Assembly (NCBI RefSeq): GCF_014633365.1
Contig: NC_068341.1
Coordinates: 23,046,339 to 23,110,338, forward strand
Reading direction: 5' to 3'
Length of the DNA: 64,000 nucleotides
Source of the DNA: Diospyros lotus
Lineage: Eukaryota; Streptophyta; Magnoliopsida; Ericales; Ebenaceae
Below are positions 10,932-21,384 of this stretch, one piece after another. The notes beneath the pieces were generated by a model. That model was not told the origin of the DNA, did not search any database, and saw only the letters and a list, made by a program, of their open reading frames with translations. The stretch's first letter is position 1, and the number at the start of each line of letters is the position of its first letter. The position numbers and the translations under genes were made by a program.

Positions 10932-13041
10932 CTTCAAATTTCAAATACACCGGTATCAGTAAATAATTCTGACAGCTGTCCCAGAACTATAAAGTTTATC
11001 ATCTTCTCTAACAAGGCTCTCCATGAGAGTAGCCAATTATGTAGTAAAAAGGGAAAATAAAGACAGAAACCAGTAATACTGGAACAAGGAGAAAAAAGAA
11101 AATAAATAAATAAACCATTGAAAATTAGAAGACAGACAAGGCAGAGGACAGTTCAGTTTGGCTTAAATATAAAAGAGGAGACCAACACTGTTGGCTCACC
11201 TTTTTAGGTTCAGATAAGCTGCCCTTGAAAAAGCCTTGTGGAGATTGAAAGCCCATTTTAGTTAGCATTTTTGCTTGGGAAACTTCCCTTGAGTTGTTTT
11301 TTATGATATTCTAAGAAGAATGTTCTGCCAAGTGGTGATGGATTGGTGTTATATATGAAAAAAGGGATAGTGGGCCATTTATCAATTTTTGTTGCATCAT
11401 GTAATGGCCTGGGAGATTTGGAAACTTTTCTTCTTAGTTTTAGATCAGATGTAGGTTAGATCGGCTATTATTTTGGAAGTTTTGCACCTGGGGCCAAGCC
11501 TGCCCTAATAGGTAGGAGGTTGAAATGAACCTAGAAGACCATTTCCTTTGTACCTTGTGTTTCATCTAGAAGGAGCATGATTATAGACTTTTGAAGGGCT
11601 AAGAGATAGGTTCACTTCATTAAGAGAATGTTCTTATTTTTCTATTTTTGAAAATGAGGTAGAATTCTTCCTTATCCTTTAATTGATTTTTGTCTCTCTT
11701 TTGGATGTTAATTTGTAAGTAGTTTTAGATGTCTTCTAGGGTTCAACCCTTTTTTTTTTTGAGCTTCTCTTTCTAAATATACTATTAAAAAGATAGATGA
11801 GAAGATTATTGAGAATGTTACTCATAGAATTAATACAAGATGCTTAAAACAGAGAAATGCTTCTAGTGTTTTATGAGATTGTAAAATTCCTTTAAAGCTA
11901 AAAGAGAAGTTTTATCAAACAGTTATGAAACTAGCTCTATTATACAACACATAAATAGATGCAGAATATGAATATAACAACATGGGGATGTTATGGTGAA
12001 TGTGTAGTAAGAAAGGACAAAATTAGAAATGAGACTACTTATAATAAGGTCAAAATGGTTCCTATAGAAGATGAGATAGGTGAGACATGACTAAGATGAT
12101 TGGTCATGTGAGAAGAAGCTGAAATGATATTCTTGTTAGAAAAGTGGATGGCATGCAAAAACTTTGTAATAAAAGAGTATACAAAGACCAAGAAAACTTG
12201 GTGGGAAACTCTCAGGCATGACATGGGTCATGATAGCCTTACCAAAAATATGGTCATATCCAGAGATGTTTGGCAAACTAGAGTCCATGTAACGACTGGA
12301 TCTAGTGGGATAGCGATTCGGTTGGTTATTGTTGTATTTAATAAAAAAAAAAAGTAAAATGAAAGAATCAGCATCAATTGGCAGAGAAGCAGCGGTGGAA
12401 AAGTAAAGCTAGACAACAATAAGTCAAACACAAACTTGAAGGATTGGATCTAGATCAAGAAGTAAATTAGTGACAGTGCCACAAAACTTATACACATCTT
12501 TCTAAGAATTATGAATTTAACAAGCAACTTAAAAATAAATTGTGCTCTAAGAATTAAAAATCAATTCAATAACATGTGTTTCTTCATCCCTTAAAAATGA
12601 AAAGTTACGAGTGAATGAGGATACTACCGGAAAAAGAAAATTCATGAATGAATGAGGATAATCAGATACTTCATTAAACAAGTTAGAGCGACCACTGAGC
12701 TTCCCCAAGATCTTCAATCTAACAGAGATGCATCAGTTACAAGAGGTAGTATCAACATACCAAGTCCCAGAGCTCTAGTTCCCCTGAGTCCCCGTTGATA
12801 GAACAGTTTTTTGGACTTGACACAGAAGTGACAGAATTGGCTCAAAATGAGCCTATCTAGCAAAACTCATCGTAAATTTATTATATTTCGTGCACTAAGA
12901 TCAAAGAAAACAAACCAAATCAAACCCATTTCTCAATGATCCAATCCACATCCCTCTTCTCAAAATTCAAGTAACCCTCACAGCCATTTCATCAAACACC
13001 CTCTCTACGACTACACATACGGGCAATAATAAACGCATCAC
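10932..13041 (-). other. NADK2 intron 1
   Basis: A 2.1 kb intron with donor AAG|GTGATG (GT at 13041-13040) and acceptor GAAATTTGAAG| (AG at 10933-10932). Joining at these sites keeps phase 0 and gives DSK-TFES, aligning with the same region of Arabidopsis NADK2. It contains the LINE remnant at 11760-12345 and is otherwise AT-rich with no recognised gene. Confidence 0.8.
11760..12345 (+). mobile_element. Degraded LINE (non-LTR retrotransposon) ORF2 C-terminal remnant
   Basis: Plus-strand conceptual translation in shifting frames recalls the C-terminus of plant LINE ORF2 proteins. A THRINTR...LK.RNASSVL and PLKLKEKFYQTVMKLALLY-like stretch lies at about 11815-11945. A diverged K.APIEDKIRE..L..GHVRR-like stretch lies at about 12050-12115. 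A KTKKTWWETLRHDM...LTKNMV...W.TRVHV stretch lies at about 12180-12295. Stops and frameshifts are frequent. A short A-run at 12344-12354 could mark the 3' tail. It is opposite in sense to NADK2, within intron 1. Confidence 0.72.
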
Positions 13042-13263
13042 CTTGGAGTCCAAACCGATGCTCACGGCCTTCGAGAGCTCCGCACTGACGACGAACCCCA
13101 GGCGACGCCGTTCCGACGTCCGGTCCTTGAACCCAGAAATCTTGCCGGCTCTGCTGAAGTGATGAAACCTGAGAGAAGAAAGCTGGATACTTGTCAATGA
13201 TCCAGCGGCAACAGGCCGATTCATGTCGACGATGAACAAGTGGCATGAGCCACAACGCGCCAT
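13042..13263 (-). CDS. NADK2: NAD kinase 2, exon 1 (chloroplast transit peptide)
   Basis: Encodes 74 residues from the ATG at 13263 (MARCGSCHLFIVDMNRPV...) to the donor after DSK at 13042. The sequence is rich in Ser, Arg and hydrophobic residues and nearly free of acidic residues until SAELSKAV, as expected of a plastid transit peptide. The RRRLGFVVSAELSKAVSIGLDSK tail matches the equivalent region of Arabidopsis NADK2 upstream of its LPWIGP block. An in-frame GTG further up (13272) is not a plausible eukaryotic start. A second in-frame ATG (DMNRPV) could be an alternative start. The plastid location is inferred from the family. Confidence 0.88.
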
Positions 13264-13700
13264 GCCAGCCACCCACAGAACTCGGAAGATGATCTATCTA
13301 AGAATATTATGCTTTATATTTATGGTACATAATTGAATTGGGCTTTGGATGAAGAAGGAAAATTGGGAGGGGATATCATGATATTTCTGTGTGGATAATA
13401 TCGTTGGGCTGTCGTACTTGGTGGTGGTGGGTTCCTTGTTCTAATTGGCTGTATGCTTAGGCCTCCTCTCATCTTCGATGCTGCGGCTGTTTCTGTTCTT
13501 CTTTATTTGATCTTTTGATGTGACGTTCCAAATGGATAGCAGTGAACAGTGTCCTTCCTCCCTGATTTTGGGTTATATATATATATATATATATAATATT
13601 TTGTCTTTTCACTTTTCACGGTCTCTCTGGTGGGACTGGGGATGAATTGGTGGTGGGCGAGGTAAAGGCAATTTTGATTTCGCGCAGGTCGCCGCACGCA
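13264..13700 (-). promoter_or_regulatory. NADK2 5' flank (5' UTR and promoter region)
   Basis: The upstream flank of NADK2 on the minus strand. A TATA-like word (TATAAAG, plus-strand positions 13312-13318) lies about 50 bp before the ATG, which would leave a short 5' UTR. The true start site could be further out. A (TA)n tract lies at 13574-13594. Nothing here proves promoter activity. Confidence 0.35.
13574..13596. repeat. (TA)n microsatellite
   Basis: About ten uninterrupted TA units in the NADK2 5' flank. Confidence 0.9.
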
Positions 13701-15367
13701 ATTTGTTGCCGTCTTCTTTCCGTGCCACGTGGTGAGAAGCGTTCTTACGCAACTAATATTTGGTGGAGTAATTTTAAGAGTAATGGCATTTTTGTAGAAA
13801 GAGTAATAGATAATAATATATAATTTTTTTAATTTTATTTAATAAAAAGACGTTGCATAATTTCTTAATATTATTCTATTTAGTGAGTAAAATACAAAGA
13901 GTATAAAATTATGTTGAGATTACCGTCTTTTCATAATTTTTTATCACTCGTATCTTCGATTTTGATAAAAGAGATAAATTGTAAGTGAAGAATTTATCTC
14001 ACTATGTAAGATAAGGAATCGAACCCACGATCTATTGGTATAAATCTCAATTTATTACGACCCAATCACTTGACATGTACCTTGAAGATGGGTATAAAAT
14101 TACCTTAAATCTTGAAATGGCAACTTCACACTTTTTTTTAATTCACTTGGGATATTTGAGATTCTCCTAATTAATCTTTAAGGGCAAATAACCTTTTTTC
14201 TCTTATGCATTTTTTGGGATAAATTCGAATGCGGTCACAATCTGTATACACTCATAATTGAATATTTAGCATAATTCATGTGTAATTTATTTTCTAATTT
14301 TATTATTATCTTCTAACTAAATATTAAGTAAATATTATCTTCTATTAATAATTTTAATTTTTAAGCAATCACAGTGATTGAAACTTGATATTCTATGTAA
14401 AAAATTTTAAGTACTTTATTAGTGGGGCAGCAGCTCGACACTTAATGCTTAAAAAGACGCTTATTTCATACGTACCCGTTGCTTTGCTGACATGGCTAAC
14501 ACCCCTTGCTACACGACACCAATTTTGATGGACAGAGATTCAATTGCACTTAAAAACTGTGGTTAGTTCCAACTTTGGACAAAAAGTTAATAGGCCTCCT
14601 TTGTTATGCAAGTAGGTCACTTCTATATTTGTACTTATATTTTAGTTCATTTTAATATTTTAGCACACTATTATTAAGACAGACTTTATTTGACTGACAC
14701 ATTATTCTTACTTCAACTTAGATATAATTAAAATAGAATTTAAATGATCTTAAATAGTCAAATAAGTATGAAGGCGGCGATGTACACAGTATAGGAGAAA
14801 ATTTTGTCAAAATGGCTCATTTTTAAAGTTTTAAGTATTAAACTAACAGAAAAAAAAAATGTGTCAAAAATTGACTTTATTCACATATATAGGGTTAAAT
14901 TGCCCTTTTATCTAATTTAATTAACCAATGTTTGAGAGCAACTAAGTTTTAGGTAACAGGCAACTATAAAGACCCACTAGCCACGTAATCGGGGGGGTTA
15001 TGAAATTGACACTTTTTTTAATAATTCAAGTGTTAACGAGGCCCCTAAGAAAGTACATTAATGAAAGTAGCCCACAAGCATGGTATAGAGGCAAATTAGT
15101 CTCTCTTTTTTTTTTTCTTTTTGTTTTAAGAAATCTATTTAGAGGAGCCCTTGCTTGCCAAGTAGGATGAAAGGTGGATGCTATATACATGAATAAAGTT
15201 TTACGAATTCTATTGAATTTATTTAAACCTTGCAATTATTTTTTAGTAGCAAAAAAAAAAAACGACACTTAATAAATAAATTTATTTAGAAGCATAACAT
15301 TTTAGAAATTCTATTGATTTAGTTTCTTTCAATAACAAAAAATGAGAAAATAATGATATTTTATCTT
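13700..15367. other. AT-rich intergenic stretch
   Basis: No supported gene. It is AT-rich with poly-A/T runs and a tRNA-like B-box word (13940-14070, listed separately). It separates the NADK2 promoter from the copia/TAT element nest. Confidence 0.6.
13940..14070 (-). repeat. Possible SINE-like or tRNA-derived fragment with a B-box word
   Basis: On the minus strand GTGGGTTCGATTCCTTAT occurs at about 14020-14037 and fits the Pol III B-box consensus (GGTTCGATTCC). An upstream A-box was not convincingly found, and no target duplication was identified. It may be a decayed SINE or chance. Confidence 0.25.
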
Positions 15368-15437
15368 TGATATAGTTTTGATAATGAAAAATAATTGTAT
15401 TTTGATGATAAAATTATTTTATTAATACTTAGTGCTC
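15368..15437 (+). repeat. 5' LTR of the copia element, first part
   Basis: 70 bp matching 48918-48987 with few differences, ending in TGCTC, the target site duplicated on insertion of the TAT element. Confidence 0.85.
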
Positions 15438-16207
15438 TGTCATGGGTATTTTTCAAATTACTCCTTATGAGCTGGGCTCAACTTAACAAGCTGGCCTAAT
15501 CGCCTAAGGCCCAATAGGCTCCAAGCTGAACTCGTCGGAGCAAGCTTATGCATCGTTGAAGCTCGAGCTCGGATCTCTGGACCAAGCGAGCTCCCGGTAA
15601 TGCTCCAACGAGCTCCCAACGACTCTTCTAGTTTGTTAGCCTAATTGATCAGTTCGCATAATAAGAAGACCACAAACTAGAGAACAATGGTGGACTAGGT
15701 GTTGTCTCAGCTTGGCCATTCAGGCCCAACCTGGTCCCATTCTCTCAGCCCATTTGATTGTCCCATGCCAGTCCCATCCTGACCCTTTGCAACAACATCA
15801 TTTCAGCCATTTCTAGAATTCTGCGAGCCTGCCTCAGATCTCATCGTCATTAATGGCAAATCTCATCCACATTAATGAGGGTCTCGTCGGCACCTTGTCG
15901 CCGCGTGGGCGCCTTTGTTGGCGCCGGATATTTTGTCCCATCACTTGCAAACGTAGGACGCATGTAGGAGGACATCTCCTTCTCTTATATATCAGCATGC
16001 TATCTTCAGAACGGAGGTATGCTCTCTCTACCAACTTGCTGATACTCTGCACTTTTTCTCTCGCTTACTTACTTGAGCGTCGGAGTATTTTGTAGGGGCG
16101 GATCGGTCGGCAGATCAACAAGAACCAGATCACATCATTCTTCCTTTCGAATTGATTACATCAGTGCGGATCAACGAATCATGGTCAACCAATTCTGGAC
16201 GTCAACA
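15438..16207 (+). repeat. 5' LTR of the TAT element
   Basis: 770 bp, TGTCATGGG...GTCAACA, aligned along its whole length with 34392-35161. Differences in the first 110 bases are nearly all transitions. It includes a TATA-like TTATATATCAG near 15983. Confidence 0.93.
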
Positions 16208-16230
16208 TTTTGGTGCTAGAAAGAGAGCCG
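16208..16230 (+). other. Primer-binding region of the TAT element
   Basis: The bases TTTTGGTGCTAGAAAGAGAG follow the LTR directly, where the tRNA primer site is expected. The matching tRNA is not certain from sequence alone. Confidence 0.5.
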
Positions 16231-16245
16231 CTCTGATCAGTACCA

Positions 16246-19200
16246 ATGCCGAGGGCGAGAAACACAAGGAATTCTGAAGTAATGACTAACCATACCAATC
16301 AACCATAGGAAGTTTCGTAGGGGGGGCACAGTTGTGTCCACTTCTGTACCCCCGTTGGTCGGATCCATCCCTGGAGTCTCCGCACAGTTTCCCTTCCAAT
16401 CTGTGGCCCCTACCCCTGGGTTAAAGGTGATATAGGCCTAGCAGTAACGTCAAGAAGCGTTTGAGGGTATCATCATGCAACTCGCTGATGCGGTTAGGGC
16501 ACTGGCCCAAACACAAGTGCGAGCGGGCTAGATGCAAGCAGAAGCCATGCCACCTACAGGTGCCCCTCAACCTCCGGGTGGAAGGCTCTCCCCAAACGGA
16601 AGAGAAGCCAAAAGAGAGTTGTGACAGGCCAGATCAGCCCGTTCCTCCAACTTGCAATCTCAAAGACTGAAAGAACGCCGATGCTATAACAACGAACGGG
16701 AGGTGCACCTTACTAACCGTAGAATAGGGGTGAATCCTTACGGAGGTCACCATGAAGAGAACCATGAAGGAAGCCGGTGACACGGAGACCTACGCCAATG
16801 GGATGTCTCGGTCAGAGTCAGCCTGAGTAGAGCCACCCACTACAGCTCCCTAGGTCGTGAAAATAGGAGGCAACCTCCACCAAGAGCTCTCTATTCCCTG
16901 AAGCCTGATCTAGCTTGGGAGAGGCGATCTCTTGTTAGACCATCCATAAACCAAGACCCCACGATGGAGGAACTACTACGGAGGATCCAACAATTGGAGA
17001 CAAAACATAAGACACATGATCGAAAAGAGGGCCGCGAAGAGAAAACCCCATTCTCCAGAGAAATCGAGCTAGAGCCTCTCCCCCGTAGATTTAAGATCCC
17101 CAGCATCCCTAAGTACAATGGGGATAGCGACCCATATGACCACCTAGATGCTTTCAATGTAATACCCGGGAATAATTTGAGGATAAAAAGGATATTTGAT
17201 AAAGGGCATAAATGAAATTTTGGGAAAAATAAGGCTATAGGGTACACTAACGCAGCTTTGGACGACCGAATTAGCCAGATGGAGTACTCCGGGACTTGGG
17301 TGTCTAAAGAAAATGGTACTTCAGTAACAAGAATTCCGAGAAAAGAATTATGGCATTGAAACAAATGAGGTCGGGAACAGTTTTCGGTACAACGAAAATA
17401 CAGCTGCCAATTAGGTCGTAATACCGAATTGTTATAGACGATGTTCGAAAAGTCAATGGAGTATGTCAATGACTAATATTTGATGTATAGAACAACCCTT
17501 AAGTGATTTCGGGTTGAATCGGGTGGATTTAAGGTCAAAACGATCAATCGGGCCTAAGTGTAATTTTCTGAATTTGCCCGAGGGAGGTCAAAATGGTAAT
17601 TTTTCTAAAGTTTTAAGGGAGAAATGAGAAGTACCAATCTTGAGGGTTTGAGTGATGGTGCTAGAAAGATCAGGGGCTTGAGGATAAGGGCCAAAATGCA
17701 AAAGAAAGTTTCTAAGGGGCTAAAGTGCAATTTTCGAAAATATGCTCAGAAATGGCAGATCTGGCCGCGATTTGTGGCCAAAAAATCTGGGGATTTACAG
17801 CTATTATTCGAAAGGGCATGGCCAAGGTCGCGTAGGGGTGAAGCAATGGCCTCTGATTGGTCAAAAAAATGGACGAATTTGGCTATAAATAACCGAGTTT
17901 TGATGAGGGTTTGCATCAAAAAATTTACTTCGGAGCGAATCAGAGGTTGGGGATAAGGGGATTTTGTTCCCCAGGTTGTGAGGAGCAATTCTGGGAATTT
18001 TGAGGGTTTTTGGAGTAATGTAGGGAGTGTTTTCGCATATATATACATTCGGCCGTAAATATATATATATATATACATATTGCGTGAGTATTAAATCGGG
18101 TTGTAGAGTGATCGATTGAAGGATCTATTAAAGGGATTTTGGTCACAAGGCTATGGATAGAAAATCTGAAAATTTTCGTGTCAATCAGAGTTCGAATCGA
18201 AGGCCAATTTGATTCGCCGGAGTTCGGTGGTGGGATAGCTTCGGCGAACTGTTTTCGGTCAAATTGGCTTTCGGTGTTTTTTTCCGACCAAGATGGGTAC
18301 TATTGGGATCGACTAAGAGAGAGGAGCAGCCTGGTGTCGTCGCTTCAATTTTCTGGTGTGCGGTCGCCGGAGAAGATGACCAGAGGTATTTTCTGTATTT
18401 TTTAAATACTAAAAATATAGACAATTCGAGAAAAAATAGAATTAAAGGAAATAAAATTATGAAAAAATATCCAGAAATTCAAGGAAAATGAATAGTTTAT
18501 TTTGATGAATTTTTATCCTGAAAATTTCTTGAGAAGATAATTATTTTGGATTTTTAAAGGGAAAGGTAAATGGAAAATAAATATGAGGGATTTTTATAAA
18601 ATTATGAGAAAATTCTCGAAGGATAAGGAATTTATTTTATGAGTTTTGGTGATTTTTCTTGAAGTATAGTCGAAGGAAATCAATGAGAAACAAATTTTCT
18701 CAAGGAAAAGTAATTATAGAAATTTGAGAAAATAGGAAAAAAATCTGGAAAATTTCCAAAAAAATTCCATAGGCTTATAAATATTGTTTTATGAATTTTT
18801 TTTGAAGAAAAATTTAGAAAAATGCTTGAAGAGGTATTTACTTAAAATTATCAAGAGAAAAATAGGAAGAAATTAGAGAAAAATAATGAGAAAATTGCAA
18901 AAATAGATATTGACTTTCCTTTGAATACATATGATGTCTAGGGTATCGTTGAGGCTCGAATTTGAAATATAGAGCGCCTGACACGAGAATCGAGGTCGAG
19001 CACACATTTCGAGGAATCTTGAACTTAGCCCCAAGGTGAGTGGTTGTACCCGAAAAGACTTATAGTAGCATGTAAATGGTTTACTGTGAGTGTTCATCCC
19101 TATGGCTTGGGTTATTGTGATGGTTCGTCCAAACGGTTATTTACACATGTATTAAATTTCGTACGATAAATTGCATACATCGAAATGTTGATTTTATGCA

Positions 19201-21360
19201 TGTTATGATTTTTCGGCATTGGCATGTTGTGTTGACCACGTGGGACGTGGGTTGTTAACCTGTGACGTAGCTCTTGAGTGTTAACACTCGGGATGCGTGC
19301 CAAGGGTTAATGCTATGTGACCCACTTGAGACGGGGCTGAGACGGACTTCACTTTACGGTACTCAAGTGGCGGGGCTGAGAGTGGACACTACCCCGGTTG
19401 TTGGCTCAAGTGGCGGGGTTGAGAGTGGACACCACTCCAGGTTCCTTTGAGCAATAGCATTAAGGCCGATGTGTTGTTGATTCCGGGGATAGTGCTGATG
19501 TGACACTCTTAGGGCTAGGGTTGCATTAGGTTTGGAATGCTTTTGAGTAGGAGCGTAAAGCCTAACAATGACAATGGGGTGATTCCTGGGTTCATATGTC
19601 GAGGTTGTCCCTCTTAAGCAAGATTGGTTTGCCAATGGGTCAGTGTGGTCCTGTCGCCTTTAGAGAGATTGCATTTTCCCTGGTTAGGGCTAAGTGCTAT
19701 GTGGGATTTTCTTAGACTGGGGCATGTCGGGATTTATCGATTTTATGTATGGTTTTGCATAGCTGCATGAAAATGTTTTTGAACTCTCACTTAGATGATT
19801 CAGCATCTAATTTGGACTATGTCCTTGGAATATTCAAACGTTTCAGGTGAATGTAGTGGCGCCAAGGGAAAGAATGTCATAGAGATGTAGCTGCTATGTT
19901 TAGTTTTTGTAGGTTTTTGTCTATGATTACAATGTTCAGAGGTTATGTAATATATTGATATTTTCATGTGAAACATCGATTTGGTTATTGTAAAAGGAAT
20001 TGTCGGTTATATATATCATTGAGGTTTCGATCTTGCTTTCACTGATGTGATTGATAATACATGTCTTAGTCTATTAATTATTAAATTTTGATATGCTAAG
20101 AAGGTACGATCGGGATTGTCAGGAAATGATTATGATGAAGGTATGCGTATCGAGAGACTTATGTTGTGTGTTTGATGTTGAAAAAAATATATATTCCCGA
20201 AATCTCGAGATAATGCTCATTCTGAGAAAACGGGGCATTACATTTAACATCCAGATGGACATGCAGACTTCTAGCTCGTTGGAAAAATGCCGAGCATTCC
20301 CTACGACTTTGGGAGATATGCCTCGGGTTTGGCTAAGAAGTCTCCATCCTCGCAGTATCTATAGTTGGGAGGAGTGCCAAAAGAAATTTATCGACCGGTA
20401 CAAATTGCTCCGGAGGCAGCTCTCCCCAACATGTCACCTCACTACGGTGTTCCAGCGGTCTGGTGAATCCTTGAAGGATCACATAGAGAGGTTTATACAC
20501 GGAGTCAATAACGTGGAAAACCCCTCAGACGAGAGTATCGTGACCGCAATCTCTGCCGGACTTCAGAAGGATAGGAAGCTTTATGAGAGCATCTATAAGT
20601 CCCCTATAAGGGACCTGAGCAAATTTTATGAGCGAGCTGCGAATGAGGTTAGATGGGAGGAAGATTTTGGCTTGAAAAACCTAACGATAAGAGAAAAGGG
20701 GGATAAGGCACCAGCCAAAACAAGAAAAGAAGTAATGGCAACTATCATAAAGAAGACCAATGGTGGAATACCAATGATCGGGTCACCAAAAAGGCCAAGA
20801 CTGAGCGAGGAAGGGAACGATCTCCACGCCGAGGTCGATATGAGAATTGTAATGTCTTATCTGACCCTCAGGATAGGATTTTTGCCACTGAAAGGAATAA
20901 GGAAGACTTTGGGAGACCTAACCCCATAAGGATTCCCAACAAGTTCAAAAACAATGATAAATTATGCACCTACCATAATGAGATGGGGCACATCACCTCC
21001 GAATGTTGGGCATTGAAGGACGCGATTGAAGAAATAATTAGGAATGGTTGACTGCGTGACTATGTGGTGTGGCCAAAAGACCAGCAGCCCCAATAGTTAG
21101 CCAACCAAATCCTCATCAAGCTCTTGAGCCAGACCAAACACCTGCAGTAAGAACTATTTTCACCATTCATGGAGGGCCTCATATTGCAGGGACTTCTAAC
21201 AGGTCCCACGAACGTTATGTTCGGGAGGCTGGTCACCTTCTGATCGCTAGATACAGCGAACAAGAAGGACCATCCAAGAAGCCCAAAATGGCCTCAGACA
21301 ATATTGTGTTCATCAAGGAAGATTCTAGAGACGTGCACTGGCCACATAATGATGCCCTTG
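16246..21360 (+). pseudogene. Gag of the TAT element, split by an inserted LTR
   Basis: The likely start ATG is at 16246 (MPRARNTRNSEV), and an early stop occurs near 16306. The recognisable capsid begins with MEELLRRIQQLE (16964) and the family block PLPRRFKIPSIPKYNGDSDPYDHLDAF (17080-17157). It then breaks at the insert 17158-20242 and resumes at about 20248 (MDMQTSS...). The capsid core continues with WLRSLHPRSIYSWEECQKKFIDRY and LKDHIERFIHGV to 20929. A Cys/His finger-like stretch (CTYHNEMGHITSEC) lies near 20970. Gag packages element RNA. Stops and frame changes make it non-functional. Confidence 0.8.
17158..20242 (+). mobile_element. 3.1 kb non-coding insert in gag: solo LTR of a Tekay-type element
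   Basis: Ends TGTAATACCC (17158) and GGGGCATTACA (ending 20242) form an imperfect inverted repeat. Flanking 5 bp words TTCAA and TTTAA are a target duplication with one mismatch. There is no retrotransposon protein inside. A TATA box context GGCTATAAATAACC lies near 17880, and a (TA)n tract near 18057-18075. Length and ends fit a solo LTR of Tekay-like chromoviruses. The same terminal sequence recurs at 63893. It could instead be a non-autonomous derivative. Confidence 0.75.
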
Positions 21361-21384
21361 TGGTCTGAGCTTGAATTGGCAACG

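Noticed and set aside
16891..17469. A 192-codon minus-strand frame
   Set aside because: It spans the junction of TAT gag and the inserted LTR and is antisense to recognisable gag.
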